Positions 10,727-19,127 of a stretch of DNA of 64,000 bases are shown here, piece after piece; the stretch's first letter is position 1, and every line of letters begins with the position of its first letter. Source of the stretch: Psychrobium sp051201665 (GTDB taxonomy: Bacteria; Pseudomonadota; Gammaproteobacteria; Enterobacterales; Psychrobiaceae). Location of the stretch: assembly GCF_051201665.1 (NCBI RefSeq), contig NZ_CP179210.1, positions 372,001 to 436,000 on the forward strand. The letters are read 5' to 3'. The notes under the pieces were generated by a model. The model saw only the letters and a list, made by a program, of their open reading frames with translations, had not been told where the DNA came from and ran no database searches. A program made the position numbers and the translations under genes.

Positions 10727-11841
10727 GCGTAATTAATCGCGTATTAAACGATATTGAGCAACGTAATGAGCAAGAGAAATCTGCTCAAGGATATGAGCCT
10801 GTTCAAATAAAAGAACCTAGCTCGATTGGTCAATGGCTAGTTGTTTTAATTGTTCTTGTCATCTGTTTTAGCGGGGTTAGTTATTGGCTTATGCAGCAAT
10901 CGGAAAACGAAGAACAAGCGTCTGTTGCTGAAGTGGTAGTAAAACAGAAAAAAGTACCACAGGACAATATACCAAATAGTGATAAGCCTGTTGTTACACA
11001 AGAAACTAAGGCCATAGCGGAAGAACTTGTTAAAAACGAGAAACCTAGCGAAGCAGAAGATATTCGAACCCCTAAAGTTTTAGGGGCAGAAGCTAAAGAA
11101 GTAGTGAGTGCAGTAGTACAAATTCACGAAAAAAAACCAAAGGAAGTCGTTGCAGATTTACCAATAATTCTTGAAGAGAAATCAAATGATATTAAGGCTC
11201 GCACGAATAAAGAACCAGTTAAGCAGCAGAAATTAAGTATTACACCCGTAAAGATGTCTACTACTGAGTTAGCTCAATTAAAACTAACACAGGGTCTTAA
11301 AGCTCAAAAAGTTGGTGAAATCGCCAAAGCACAGGAACACTGGCAAGAAGCGCTAACCTTAGTGCCTAGTTTGCATGACGCTAGAGTGCAATTAGCTGCG
11401 AGTTATTTCGGCGAAAATAACGTACAAAAAGCGATTGCACTACTGAGCTATGGCAATAAAAAGTATGAAACATTTGATGGCTATCGTTTGTTAGCCGCGC
11501 AAATTTATTACCAATCTAATGAATTAGACAAAGCGTTATTAACGTTAAGCAGTCCATATTTAGATAGTGATGCAAGTACTGAGAATTTAACCTTAGCAGC
11601 GTCTATAGCTCAGCAACTTAAACGCTGGCCTGTGGCAATGGCGAACTATCAACAACTGGTTAATCGCCAGCAAAACAATCCGCAATGGCTGCTTGGACTT
11701 GCTATTGCGCAAGATGCACAACAATTGACGCCAAAGGCATTACAAAATTATCAGCAATTGCTGTTATTTACACGAGATCAGGGCATCTATAACTATGCCC
11801 AGCAGCGCATTAGTGCGTTGCAAAGCGAATTAGAGCAATGA
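10723..11841 (+). CDS. mshN: MSHA biogenesis TPR protein MshN
   Basis: 372 residues from the ATG at 10723, chosen over an ATG three codons earlier because MSVINRVLNDI matches the family start and the codon forms an ATGA overlap with mshM. A transmembrane helix at about residues 37-57 is followed by a long charged, Lys/Glu-rich unstructured stretch to about 185. A TPR region then reaches the C-terminus (LKAQKVGEIAKAQEHWQEAL and following helices). Family knowledge places it in the inner membrane as an assembly factor of the pilus. Confidence 0.87.
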   Translation: MSVINRVLNDIEQRNEQEKSAQGYEPVQIKEPSSIGQWLVVLIVLVICFSGVSYWLMQQSENEEQASVAEVVVKQKKVPQDNIPNSDKPVVTQETKAIAEELVKNEKPSEAEDIRTPKVLGAEAKEVVSAVVQIHEKKPKEVVADLPIILEEKSNDIKARTNKEPVKQQKLSITPVKMSTTELAQLKLTQGLKAQKVGEIAKAQEHWQEALTLVPSLHDARVQLAASYFGENNVQKAIALLSYGNKKYETFDGYRLLAAQIYYQSNELDKALLTLSSPYLDSDASTENLTLAASIAQQLKRWPVAMANYQQLVNRQQNNPQWLLGLAIAQDAQQLTPKALQNYQQLLLFTRDQGIYNYAQQRISALQSELEQ

Positions 11842-11848
11842 GGACATA

Positions 11849-13582
11849 ATGGCTAAAGCAAAATTACGCATGCGACTGGGCGATCTTTTGGTACATGAGA
11901 ATATCATTGCTGAAGAACAGCTGATGGGCGCTCTAAAATCGCAAAAGACGACAGGCAAGAAGCTGGGTGCAGCATTAATTGACCTTGGTTATTTGAGTGA
12001 AGTGCAATTATTAACGTTTTTGGCACAACAGCTAAATGTTGAATTTATTGATACAGGACAACGTAAACTTGATCCTCAAGTTGCCCAGCAGTTACCAGAA
12101 GCACATGCTCGTCGTCATCGTGCGCTAGTTATTGACGATGATGGAATGGTAGTGACATTAGCGATGAATGATCCTGCGGATCTTCGCGCTGTTGATGCGA
12201 TTAAGTTACTCCTTTCTCCAAAACAAATTCGTTTAGCGGCCATTACACAAACGCAGTTGATTGAAGCATTTGATCAACTTTATCGTCGTACTCAAGATAT
12301 TGCAGCATTTGCAGAACAGTTAAGTGAAGAGCACGGCGATGAACAAGAATTTGAATTGGTCGGCCTTGCTGACACTGATGAAGACGCCACTGTTGTTAAG
12401 TTGCTGCAATCTATATTTGAGGATGCGGTACAAATTAAAGCGTCTGATATTCATATTGAACCTGAAGAGCGTTTAGTACGAATTCGTCAACGTGTGGATG
12501 GCGTATTACAAGAGAATATCATCAACGAAGTTAATATCGCGTCAGCGTTGGTGCTGCGTTTAAAATTAATGGCAAGTTTAGACATTTCGGAAAAACGTTT
12601 ACCCCAAGATGGTCGATTTAACATCAAGATCAAGGGTCATAGTATTGATGTGCGTTTATCGACGATGCCAGTTCAGTATGGCGAATCTGTCGTTATGCGT
12701 CTTCTTGATCAATCTTCTGGTGTTTTGTCTATTGCTCAAACTGGTATGCCAGCAGATATACAAGACCGTTTGCGATACCAGATTAGTCGGCCACACGGTA
12801 TGATCTTAGTCACAGGGCCTACCGGTAGTGGTAAAACGACAACACTTTACGGTGTGCTAAATGAGCTAAATGAACCAGGTAAAAAGATTATTACCGTTGA
12901 AGATCCGGTAGAATATCGTTTACCTCGAATTAATCAGGTTCAAGTTAGTTCGAAGATTGGTTTAAGCTTTTCTAATGTGTTACGTACTACACTTCGTCAA
13001 GATCCAGATATTATGATGATTGGTGAGATGCGTGATCATGAAACTGTAGAAATAGGTTTGCGAGGCGCGTTAACGGGTCACCTTGTGTTATCTACACTCC
13101 ATACTAATGATGCGATTTCTAGCGCATTACGATTAACTGATATGGGCGCTCCCGGTTATTTAGTAGCAAGTTCACTAAGAGCCGTAATCGCACAGCGTTT
13201 AGTGCGCAAAAATTGTGAACACTGTAAGTCAGAACATATTGTAGATCAGAGTGAACTAAGCTGGTTGACTCATATTGCCGGTAAAGATCTTACCAGCCAT
13301 ACTTTTTACAAAGGAATTGGCTGCCAGCACTGTCAGCAAACGGGAATGACTGGGCGAGTCGGTGTATTTGAATTACTCGAAATTGATGATGATATGGCTC
13401 AGGCAATGCGTAAAGATGCCCCTGATGACTTTATTCAAGCGGCAAAAAATAGTGATGGTTTTGAGCCATTAGCAAAAGCAGCCTTGCAGTTTGCACTTGA
13501 TGGTGTGATACCTGTCAGTGAGGTTTTGCGTCTAGCTGAACAGTCAAATCAACAATATAGCCAACAAGCTGCCGGAGCATAG
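11849..13582 (+). CDS. mshE: MSHA pilus extension ATPase MshE
   Basis: A 577-residue GspE/PilB-type hexameric ATPase that powers pilin polymerisation. The N-terminal MshEN domain begins MRLGDLLVHENIIAEEQL and continues with a second motif KLGAALIDLGYLSEVQL. In Vibrio MshE these paired RLGxxL-type motifs bind c-di-GMP, so direct control of pilus extension by the messenger is likely. Walker A GPTGSGKT is near residue 323 and the Walker B region DPDIMMIGEMRD near 383. The CEHC and CQHC pairs form the zinc site near the C-terminus. It is a full-length family member. Confidence 0.95.
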   Translation: MAKAKLRMRLGDLLVHENIIAEEQLMGALKSQKTTGKKLGAALIDLGYLSEVQLLTFLAQQLNVEFIDTGQRKLDPQVAQQLPEAHARRHRALVIDDDGMVVTLAMNDPADLRAVDAIKLLLSPKQIRLAAITQTQLIEAFDQLYRRTQDIAAFAEQLSEEHGDEQEFELVGLADTDEDATVVKLLQSIFEDAVQIKASDIHIEPEERLVRIRQRVDGVLQENIINEVNIASALVLRLKLMASLDISEKRLPQDGRFNIKIKGHSIDVRLSTMPVQYGESVVMRLLDQSSGVLSIAQTGMPADIQDRLRYQISRPHGMILVTGPTGSGKTTTLYGVLNELNEPGKKIITVEDPVEYRLPRINQVQVSSKIGLSFSNVLRTTLRQDPDIMMIGEMRDHETVEIGLRGALTGHLVLSTLHTNDAISSALRLTDMGAPGYLVASSLRAVIAQRLVRKNCEHCKSEHIVDQSELSWLTHIAGKDLTSHTFYKGIGCQHCQQTGMTGRVGVFELLEIDDDMAQAMRKDAPDDFIQAAKNSDGFEPLAKAALQFALDGVIPVSEVLRLAEQSNQQYSQQAAGA

Positions 13583-13588
13583 ATTATC

Positions 13589-14806
13589 ATGCCAATGTTT
13601 CGTTATAAGTCACGTGACCACCAAGGCAAGCTTGTCGAAGGTAAGATGGAAGGGAACCAACCTAACCATGTCGCCGATATTTTGATGAGCCGTGGATTGA
13701 TCCCCGTTGATATTAGCGAAGTAAAGGATACTGGTGATGGGTTTACTTTTGCTCAGCTGTTTGAAAAACCAGTAACCCTTGACGAGTTAGTGATATTCTC
13801 TCGTCAAATGTTTAGCTTAATGCAAGCGGGTATTCCAGTAATGCGGGCTATGGCAGGGTTGCGCGATAGTGCTAATAATCCAGTGATGAAGAAAGCTCTA
13901 GCAAAGGTGCTTAGCGATTTAGAGTCTGGCCGTACGCTATCTACATCACTTGCTAAACAGCCACGAGTCTTTTCCCAAATTGTTATCAGCCTAGTTCACG
14001 TTGGTGAGAATACGGGTCAACTTGATGAAGCATTTTTGCAACTTGCTACGTATCTAGAAAGAGAGCAAGAAACGCGTAAACAAATCAAAGCGGCCATGCG
14101 CTATCCTATGTTTGTTATCATGGCCTTGATAGGTGCGATGGTTATTTTAAATATTTGGGTAATCCCTGTATTTGCTGATATGTTTACTAAGTTTGGGGTG
14201 GAATTACCTTGGACAACAAAAACGTTATTGGCCACTTCATCATTCTTTGTCAATTACTGGCCAATAATGCTAGTCGTTTCTATTGGACTGGTGTTCTGGG
14301 TCAAACACTGGATGGCAAGCGAATCAGGTCGATTGATTTGGGATAAGAAGAAACTAGGAATGCCTGTAGTTGGCAGTGTCATTGAACGGGCCTTATTGGC
14401 ACGATTTGGTCGTAGCTTTTCAATGATGATTGCCGCTGGTGTACCTTTATTACAAGGGTTAAAGCTGGTGGCTGATGCCGTCGATAATGCTTATATGGGA
14501 AGCAAGGTTATCACAATGAGTGTGGGTATTCGCAGCGGTGAGAGCTTATTGCGCGTATCGACTAATTCAGGGTTATTTAACCCTCTGGTATTACAAATGA
14601 TCGCGGTTGGTGAAGAAACCGGTCGTCTCGAACAACTACTTACTAGCATGGCAGAATATTATGAGCGAGAAGTCGACTTTGATTTAAAGAGCCTGACCGC
14701 TAAGATTGAACCTATACTGATATCTATTGTTGCGGGGATGGTGCTAATTTTGGCGTTAGGTATCTTTACCCCAATGTGGGATATGATGTCGGCGATGAAG
14801 AAATAG
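13589..14806 (+). CDS. mshG: MSHA pilus inner-membrane platform protein MshG
   Basis: A 405-residue PilC/GspF family platform protein with two tandem T2SSF domains. The first has the typical FSRQMFSLMQAGIPVMRAM, the second FGRSFSMMIAAGVPLLQGL. Each is followed by membrane helices, and the last helix is at the C-terminus (about 370-392). The cytoplasmic T2SSF domains couple to MshE, six bases upstream, to move pilins out of the membrane. It is full length. Confidence 0.94.
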   Translation: MPMFRYKSRDHQGKLVEGKMEGNQPNHVADILMSRGLIPVDISEVKDTGDGFTFAQLFEKPVTLDELVIFSRQMFSLMQAGIPVMRAMAGLRDSANNPVMKKALAKVLSDLESGRTLSTSLAKQPRVFSQIVISLVHVGENTGQLDEAFLQLATYLEREQETRKQIKAAMRYPMFVIMALIGAMVILNIWVIPVFADMFTKFGVELPWTTKTLLATSSFFVNYWPIMLVVSIGLVFWVKHWMASESGRLIWDKKKLGMPVVGSVIERALLARFGRSFSMMIAAGVPLLQGLKLVADAVDNAYMGSKVITMSVGIRSGESLLRVSTNSGLFNPLVLQMIAVGEETGRLEQLLTSMAEYYEREVDFDLKSLTAKIEPILISIVAGMVLILALGIFTPMWDMMSAMKK

Positions 14807-14810
14807 TGAT

Positions 14811-15305
14811 ATGAAATCAGTAAAGGTGCAAGATATTCGTCTATTTGAGTTTTTAATAGCAATCGTTGTCGTTTTACTGTTAATTCTCTTTATTACGAGG
14901 ATGAATCTATCTCAAAAAGGCGTTATCGATGAAGTTAACTTCGCAATGGCAAGTCAGAACTTTAACCAAAATGCTGCCTTAATAAGGGCGCAATGGTTAA
15001 TAAAGAACCGCCCCAAAGAATTGGCATTTAATTTTTTTGTCGATAGATATACAATTAGTAATACGCGATTATTTAAGTTGTCGAATTTAGGATGGCCAAT
15101 TGTTGATCCTAACAATGAAAACATGTGCCATACATTGTGGTTTGATATTAATAATTTAGATAAGAATGAAAATGTTAGTCGTTATGTGTCGATAAAAAAA
15201 GTGACGAAAAATAATGACAACAGGTGCCAATTTTGTGATGCTGGTGATAATAATTCATGCATCGAATATTCTGGTCGTTATGGTGTAAAGCGCGATAACA
15301 TCTAG
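14811..15305 (+). CDS. mshF: MSHA biogenesis protein MshF
   Basis: A 164-residue bitopic protein with one membrane helix at about residues 14-30, preceded by a short cytoplasmic start. The periplasmic part contains four cysteines toward the end (CQFC, then C and a final C). Position between mshG and mshB identifies it as MshF, whose exact biochemical role is not established. It has no prepilin motif. It starts 4 bases after the mshG stop. Confidence 0.8.
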   Translation: MKSVKVQDIRLFEFLIAIVVVLLLILFITRMNLSQKGVIDEVNFAMASQNFNQNAALIRAQWLIKNRPKELAFNFFVDRYTISNTRLFKLSNLGWPIVDPNNENMCHTLWFDINNLDKNENVSRYVSIKKVTKNNDNRCQFCDAGDNNSCIEYSGRYGVKRDNI

Positions 15306-15334
15306 CAAGAATTGATTTTTAGTTTGAGGTACAA

Positions 15335-15943
15335 ATGAATAAGCAACGTGGATTTTCTTTAATAGAATTGATTATAGTCGTAGTCATTTTAAGTTTGTTA
15401 GCAGTTACCGCACTACCGCGATTTGTCAATATCAGCGAACAAGCTGAAGACGCTTCGGTTGAAGGAGTTGCTGGTGGTTATGCCGCAGCAGTTGGACTGG
15501 TGCGCGCGCAGTGGGAAATTGAAGGTCGTCCTTTGGGAAATCAAGCCTTGATTACTATGGATTTAACACAAATTCGCGTTAATGAATTTGGTTTTCCAAC
15601 CGCAGGCACTGGTGGTGCTAACTCAGGTACAAACCTAACACCATCACAGATGACGGCGAGTGCATGTAAATCGATCTTTGACGGCATTATGCAAAGTCCA
15701 GTACGTAGTGTGACATCTGGTAATAGCGCAAGCAATGTTCGCTATTACATCAGTGTACGCAGTGGCGCAGGCCAAACCGATAATAACGTGACATACGATT
15801 TATGTGTTTATCATTTAGTCGCTACGCTTAAACTAGACGCTAATACCGGAATACCACAAGGTGCTGTAGATTTAAGCTCGGGCAATAGCTTTACTTATAA
15901 CTCGGCAACAGGACAGGTTCAGGTTTATAGTAATAATTTTTAA
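15335..15943 (+). CDS. mshB: MSHA minor pilin MshB
   Basis: A 202-residue prepilin. The class III/type IVa cleavage motif RG|FSLIELIIVVVIL places processing after residue 6 and leaves Glu5 of the mature protein. The rest is a globular head with two cysteines (near 110 and 156) likely to form the pilin disulfide. It precedes the major pilin gene, as in other MSHA loci. About 137 bases follow before mshA, long enough for a separate mshA promoter. Confidence 0.88.
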   Translation: MNKQRGFSLIELIIVVVILSLLAVTALPRFVNISEQAEDASVEGVAGGYAAAVGLVRAQWEIEGRPLGNQALITMDLTQIRVNEFGFPTAGTGGANSGTNLTPSQMTASACKSIFDGIMQSPVRSVTSGNSASNVRYYISVRSGAGQTDNNVTYDLCVYHLVATLKLDANTGIPQGAVDLSSGNSFTYNSATGQVQVYSNNF

Positions 15944-15988
15944 CGGAAAATTTATTTTATTAACCATTAATATTTGATCAAATTAGGC

Positions 15989-16018
15989 TTGCTAAAGCAG
16001 TAACGATTCGAATAAACT
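15989..16018 (+). promoter_or_regulatory. Possible promoter of mshA
   Basis: TTGCTA, 18 bases, TAAACT upstream of mshA in the mshB-mshA gap. Both boxes are weak matches to sigma70. A separate promoter would suit the high pilin demand, but the call is tentative. Confidence 0.3.
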
Positions 16019-16080
16019 ACTACTAATTAGTCAGTTTTTTGACTATGACCAATAATCATCAACATAAGGCGATTTGAAAT

Positions 16081-16524
16081 ATGAAACAACAACTACGCAG
16101 TAATTTTAAACAAGCAAAGGGCTTTACCTTAATTGAATTGATTATTGTAATCATCATTCTTGGTATTTTAGCGGTAACCGCAGCGCCTAAGTTTATTGAT
16201 GTACAAAAAGAAGCACGTGAGTCAGTAATGAAAAGTGTTAAAGGAAGTATTGATGCCGCAAATACGATGGTACATGCCAAGGCATTGATTGCCGGACAAA
16301 CTAGTGGTTCTTTAAGCGTTGCAGGAACTACAGTGACGTTGGTTAACAGTTACCCATCAGCGGCAACAGTGAAGAATGTTATAGATATCGACGCGAGTAT
16401 AAGTGAATCGAGTGGTACATTTAAGCACACTAAGGCGCCTACTGCAGCGGACTGCTCAGTTGCGGTTATCGATGCTACTGCAACCGATGCTCCACAAGCA
16501 ACTTTAAAAGTTACTGGTTGCTAG
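16081..16524 (+). CDS. mshA: MSHA major pilin MshA
   Basis: A 147-residue prepilin with a 14-residue basic leader and cleavage motif KG|FTLIELIIVIIIL, followed by the conserved TAAPKFIDVQKEAR. The C-terminus has the disulfide pair (C in AADCSV and the terminal VTGC). It is the main subunit of the mannose-sensitive haemagglutinin pilus used for surface attachment. A strong terminator follows at once, so the operon transcript should largely end here. Confidence 0.92.
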   Translation: MKQQLRSNFKQAKGFTLIELIIVIIILGILAVTAAPKFIDVQKEARESVMKSVKGSIDAANTMVHAKALIAGQTSGSLSVAGTTVTLVNSYPSAATVKNVIDIDASISESSGTFKHTKAPTAADCSVAVIDATATDAPQATLKVTGC

Positions 16525-16545
16525 TTTCTAAATGTGTGAAATTTA

Positions 16546-16569
16546 AAAGCACCTTCGGGTGCTTTTTTT
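16546..16569 (+). terminator. Terminator after mshA
   Basis: AAAGCACC, loop TTCG, GGTGCTTTTTTT. A compact stem with a stable tetraloop and T-run 21 bases after the mshA stop. Confidence 0.85.
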
Positions 16570-16643
16570 ATGTCTGTATTTTATTAAGAAAAGTAAATAC
16601 TGGTCTATTCTATAGAGACTTACTTCTGCTTCAGGTTTTGGAT

Positions 16644-17095
16644 TTGAAAACAACTGATCGTAGTCTTACAAAAGGATTTACACTCATTGAATTGATTCTG
16701 GTGATTATGCTCTTAGGAGTGTTAGCTACCGCCGCCCCTAAATTGATTGACGTGCAAGGGGAAGCCCGAGCTGCTGTGATCAATTATATTGCAGGGACAC
16801 TGAAGAGCACTTCTGACTTGGTACATTATCGAGCGTTAATTGCAGGGGAGACTAGTCCTAATATGACTAATTTTTATATTAATGGTCGGCAGGTTCGACT
16901 ATTTTATGGCTATGTAAGCCCTGGGACGATTAACCAGGTGTTGGATATTAATCGACGCTTGGAATTGTTATTATCAGTAGTACATATACAATCTGGCATA
17001 AAGGTGCACCCAATCCCGCATTGTGCCAAGCAAGATATAAACTGGGGAAATTGGGGGACCCACCTATCATAGATACGGATACAACCGGTTGCTAA
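16644..17095 (+). pseudogene. Second MshA-like pilin, frameshifted
   Basis: From a TTG at 16644 the frame reads a prepilin: KG|FTLIELILVIMLLGVLA, then PKLIDVQGEAR, closely parallel to MshA but with one residue missing before TAAPK (LATAAPK against LAVTAAPK). Parallel sequence continues to NQVLDIN near 16952. After that the frame drifts and stops at 17072. The other forward frame downstream reads STYTIWHKGAPNPALCQ and ends DTTGC at 17093-17095, exactly the type of C-terminus MshA has (VTGC). A net loss of one base near 16950-16975 explains this. The TTG start with a weak CAGG is also poor. It is probably a decayed mshA duplicate. Confidence 0.8.
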
Positions 17096-17103
17096 GCCTA
17101 TAT

Positions 17104-18075
17104 TTACGTTGAGCGATTAGCTGCTAAATGGGCCAGAGATATAAGCGCTTGCTTGTAGCTACTTTCAGCGATTTCTGATAAAGCGCTAATCGCTTTTTCA
17201 GATTCAGCTTGTGCTTGCGCTAACGTGTAGTCAAGTGAGCCTGTATCATCAAGAATAGCCAAGATTTCTGTTAAATTATCCATGCCATTGCCCTCTACAA
17301 TCGCTTCTCTTATTAGAGCTGCTTGCTGCTGAGTGCCTTTCTCCATGGCATAGATAAGCGGCAGTGTTGGTTTGCCTTCTGCTAAATCATCACCAATATT
17401 CTTACCTAATTTTTCGCTGTCTGCCGTGTAATCGAGATGATCATCTACTAATTGAAAAGCTGTACCTAAATGGGTACCGTAGGCTTTCATGGCATCAATT
17501 GTTGCTTGATCGTTATCATTAATAACAGCGGCTAAGTGGGTGGCAGCTTCAAAAAGTTTTGCTGTCTTGCAGTAAATAACGCGTAGGTAGCTTTCTTCTG
17601 TCGTGTCAGGATCGTTGACATTAATCAGCTGTAAAACTTCACCTTCAGCGATGATATTCGTGGCATCTGCGAGTACTTCCATGATTTGTAGGCTTTTTAA
17701 TTCTGTCATCATTTGAAATGAACGCGAATATAAAAAATCGCCCACTAACACACTAGCTTGGTTGCCAAACAACGCGTTGGCAGTTTCTTTACCACGGCGC
17801 ATGGTGGATTCGTCAACAACATCATCGTGTAACAATGTAGAGGTATGGATAAACTCGATGATCGCGGCGATCGTCACATGATCCTTGCCTTGATAACCCA
17901 GTGCGCGAGCTGCTAATACTGTTAAAAGTGGGCGCATTCGTTTGCCACCACTATTGATAATATAAAATCCGAGTTGATTAATTAAGGCAACATCAGAGGT
18001 TAGCTGCTCAGTAATTAGCGTATTTACCGCGTCCATATCGGTGTGTGATAACTGGCTAATTGCTTTAAAATCCAT
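17104..18075 (-). CDS. ispB: Octaprenyl diphosphate synthase
   Basis: 323 residues from the ATG at 18075, chosen because a purine-rich GAGAGAA lies just upstream and MDFKAISQLS fits the family start. It is a trans-polyprenyl synthase that builds the ubiquinone/menaquinone side chain. The first aspartate-rich motif DDVVDES is at residue 84 and the second FQLVDDHLDY near 211. GGKRMRP at 43-49 binds isopentenyl diphosphate. It is divergent from rplU, as in E. coli. Its stop is only 8 bases from the end of the broken pilin gene and there is no terminator between them. Confidence 0.95.
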   Translation of the reverse strand: MDFKAISQLSHTDMDAVNTLITEQLTSDVALINQLGFYIINSGGKRMRPLLTVLAARALGYQGKDHVTIAAIIEFIHTSTLLHDDVVDESTMRRGKETANALFGNQASVLVGDFLYSRSFQMMTELKSLQIMEVLADATNIIAEGEVLQLINVNDPDTTEESYLRVIYCKTAKLFEAATHLAAVINDNDQATIDAMKAYGTHLGTAFQLVDDHLDYTADSEKLGKNIGDDLAEGKPTLPLIYAMEKGTQQQAALIREAIVEGNGMDNLTEILAILDDTGSLDYTLAQAQAESEKAISALSEIAESSYKQALISLAHLAANRST

Positions 18076-18272
18076 AGTTCTCTCTATAACATAACCGTGC
18101 AATGTCTGAGCATTGGTTTGGTTGGATTGTGAATGTCATTATTAATGGCACGAATTGTACAATAAAAAATGTGCTTTAACATTATAATGCTTGGTTGTTT
18201 TGACCATACCAGCCTTGATTCTCCTCTCTTTATGGTAATTGTATTTTTTTTAGTATTTTTTTCAATTAAGGC

Positions 18273-18301
18273 TTGCTTAAAAACTATCAGTTGCGTAGAA
18301 T
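18273..18301 (+). promoter_or_regulatory. Promoter of rplU-rpmA
   Basis: TTGCTT, 17 bases, TAGAAT. It is a good sigma70 match about 80 bases upstream of rplU, in the roughly 300-base ispB-rplU divergent region. The rest of that region is AT-rich and must also hold the ispB promoter, which I could not place. Confidence 0.6.
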
Positions 18302-18379
18302 CTGCGCCCTATTGAGAAACTAGATTGAGGCATAACCTGCAACCAAAATTACGCAGCTTATGTCATAGCGGAGATAAAC

Positions 18380-18691
18380 ATGTACGCTGTTTTCCAAAGT
18401 GGCGGTAAACAACACCGTGTGGCTGTAGGCCAAACGTTGCGCCTGGAAAAACTGGACTTAGAAGCTGGCGCTAGCGCTGACTTTGATAAAGTTCTAATGA
18501 TCGCCGATGGCGAAAATATTAATGTCGGTGCACCTTATGTTGCAGGCGGCAAAGTAACTGCAGAAGTAATTACACACGGTCGTGGCGATAAAATTAAAAT
18601 CGTTAAGTTCCGTCGTCGTAAGCACTCTCGTAAATCACAAGGTCATCGTCAGTGGTTCACTGAAGTGAAGATCACTGCAATTAACGCTTAA
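18380..18691 (+). CDS. rplU: 50S ribosomal protein L21
   Basis: 103 residues, the usual L21 length. MYAVFQSGGKQHRV at the start and KFRRRKHSRKSQGHRQ toward the end are diagnostic. L21 binds 23S rRNA together with L20. It is the first gene of the rplU-rpmA pair, with rpmA 15 bases downstream. Confidence 0.98.
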   Translation: MYAVFQSGGKQHRVAVGQTLRLEKLDLEAGASADFDKVLMIADGENINVGAPYVAGGKVTAEVITHGRGDKIKIVKFRRRKHSRKSQGHRQWFTEVKITAINA

Positions 18692-18706
18692 TAAAGGTAG
18701 ACTGAA

Positions 18707-18964
18707 ATGGCACATAAAAAAGCTGCTGGTAGTACCCGTAACGGTCGCGATTCAGAAAGTAAACGCCTTGGCGTTAAACGTTTTGGTGGCGAGTCAGTTC
18801 TTGCTGGTAACATCCTAGTTCGTCAACGTGGTACTAAATTCCACGCTGGAACTAACGTAGGCATGGGTAAAGACCACACTCTTTTTGCAAAAGTTGAAGG
18901 TAAAGTTCAATTTGAGCAAAAGGGTTCTTTAAATCGTAAATACATTAGCATTGTTGCTGAGTAA
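18707..18964 (+). CDS. rpmA: 50S ribosomal protein L27
   Basis: 85 residues. MAHKKAAGSTRNGRDS is the flexible N-terminal tail that reaches the peptidyl-transferase centre, followed by RLGVKRFGGE. As in E. coli the mature tail starts right after Met, with no Firmicute-type cleavable extension. It is co-transcribed with rplU and followed by a terminator. Confidence 0.98.
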   Translation: MAHKKAAGSTRNGRDSESKRLGVKRFGGESVLAGNILVRQRGTKFHAGTNVGMGKDHTLFAKVEGKVQFEQKGSLNRKYISIVAE

Positions 18965-18985
18965 TCGATTTAAGAAAGTATTCGA

Positions 18986-19014
18986 AAACCCCGCTTATGC
19001 GGGGTTTTTTTTTA
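18986..19014 (+). terminator. Terminator after rpmA
   Basis: AAACCCCGC, TTAT, GCGGGG and a run of nine T. It separates the ribosomal pair from obgE. A 12-base palindrome TCTCATATGAGA lies further on at 19048-19059, upstream of obgE. Confidence 0.9.
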
Positions 19015-19127
19015 GGTATATTTTTAACCTAATTTTAATATCGATTCTCTCATATGAGATGGCTCGCATGTTATCTGATGATAATACGGCGTATACTTAG
19101 CCTTGGTGAGAATGGTGGAGCGAAACA

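Noticed and set aside
16518..16643. Upstream extension of the second pilin frame from TTG near the mshA stop
   Set aside because: It would cross the mshA terminator and add a cysteine-rich leader unlike any prepilin.
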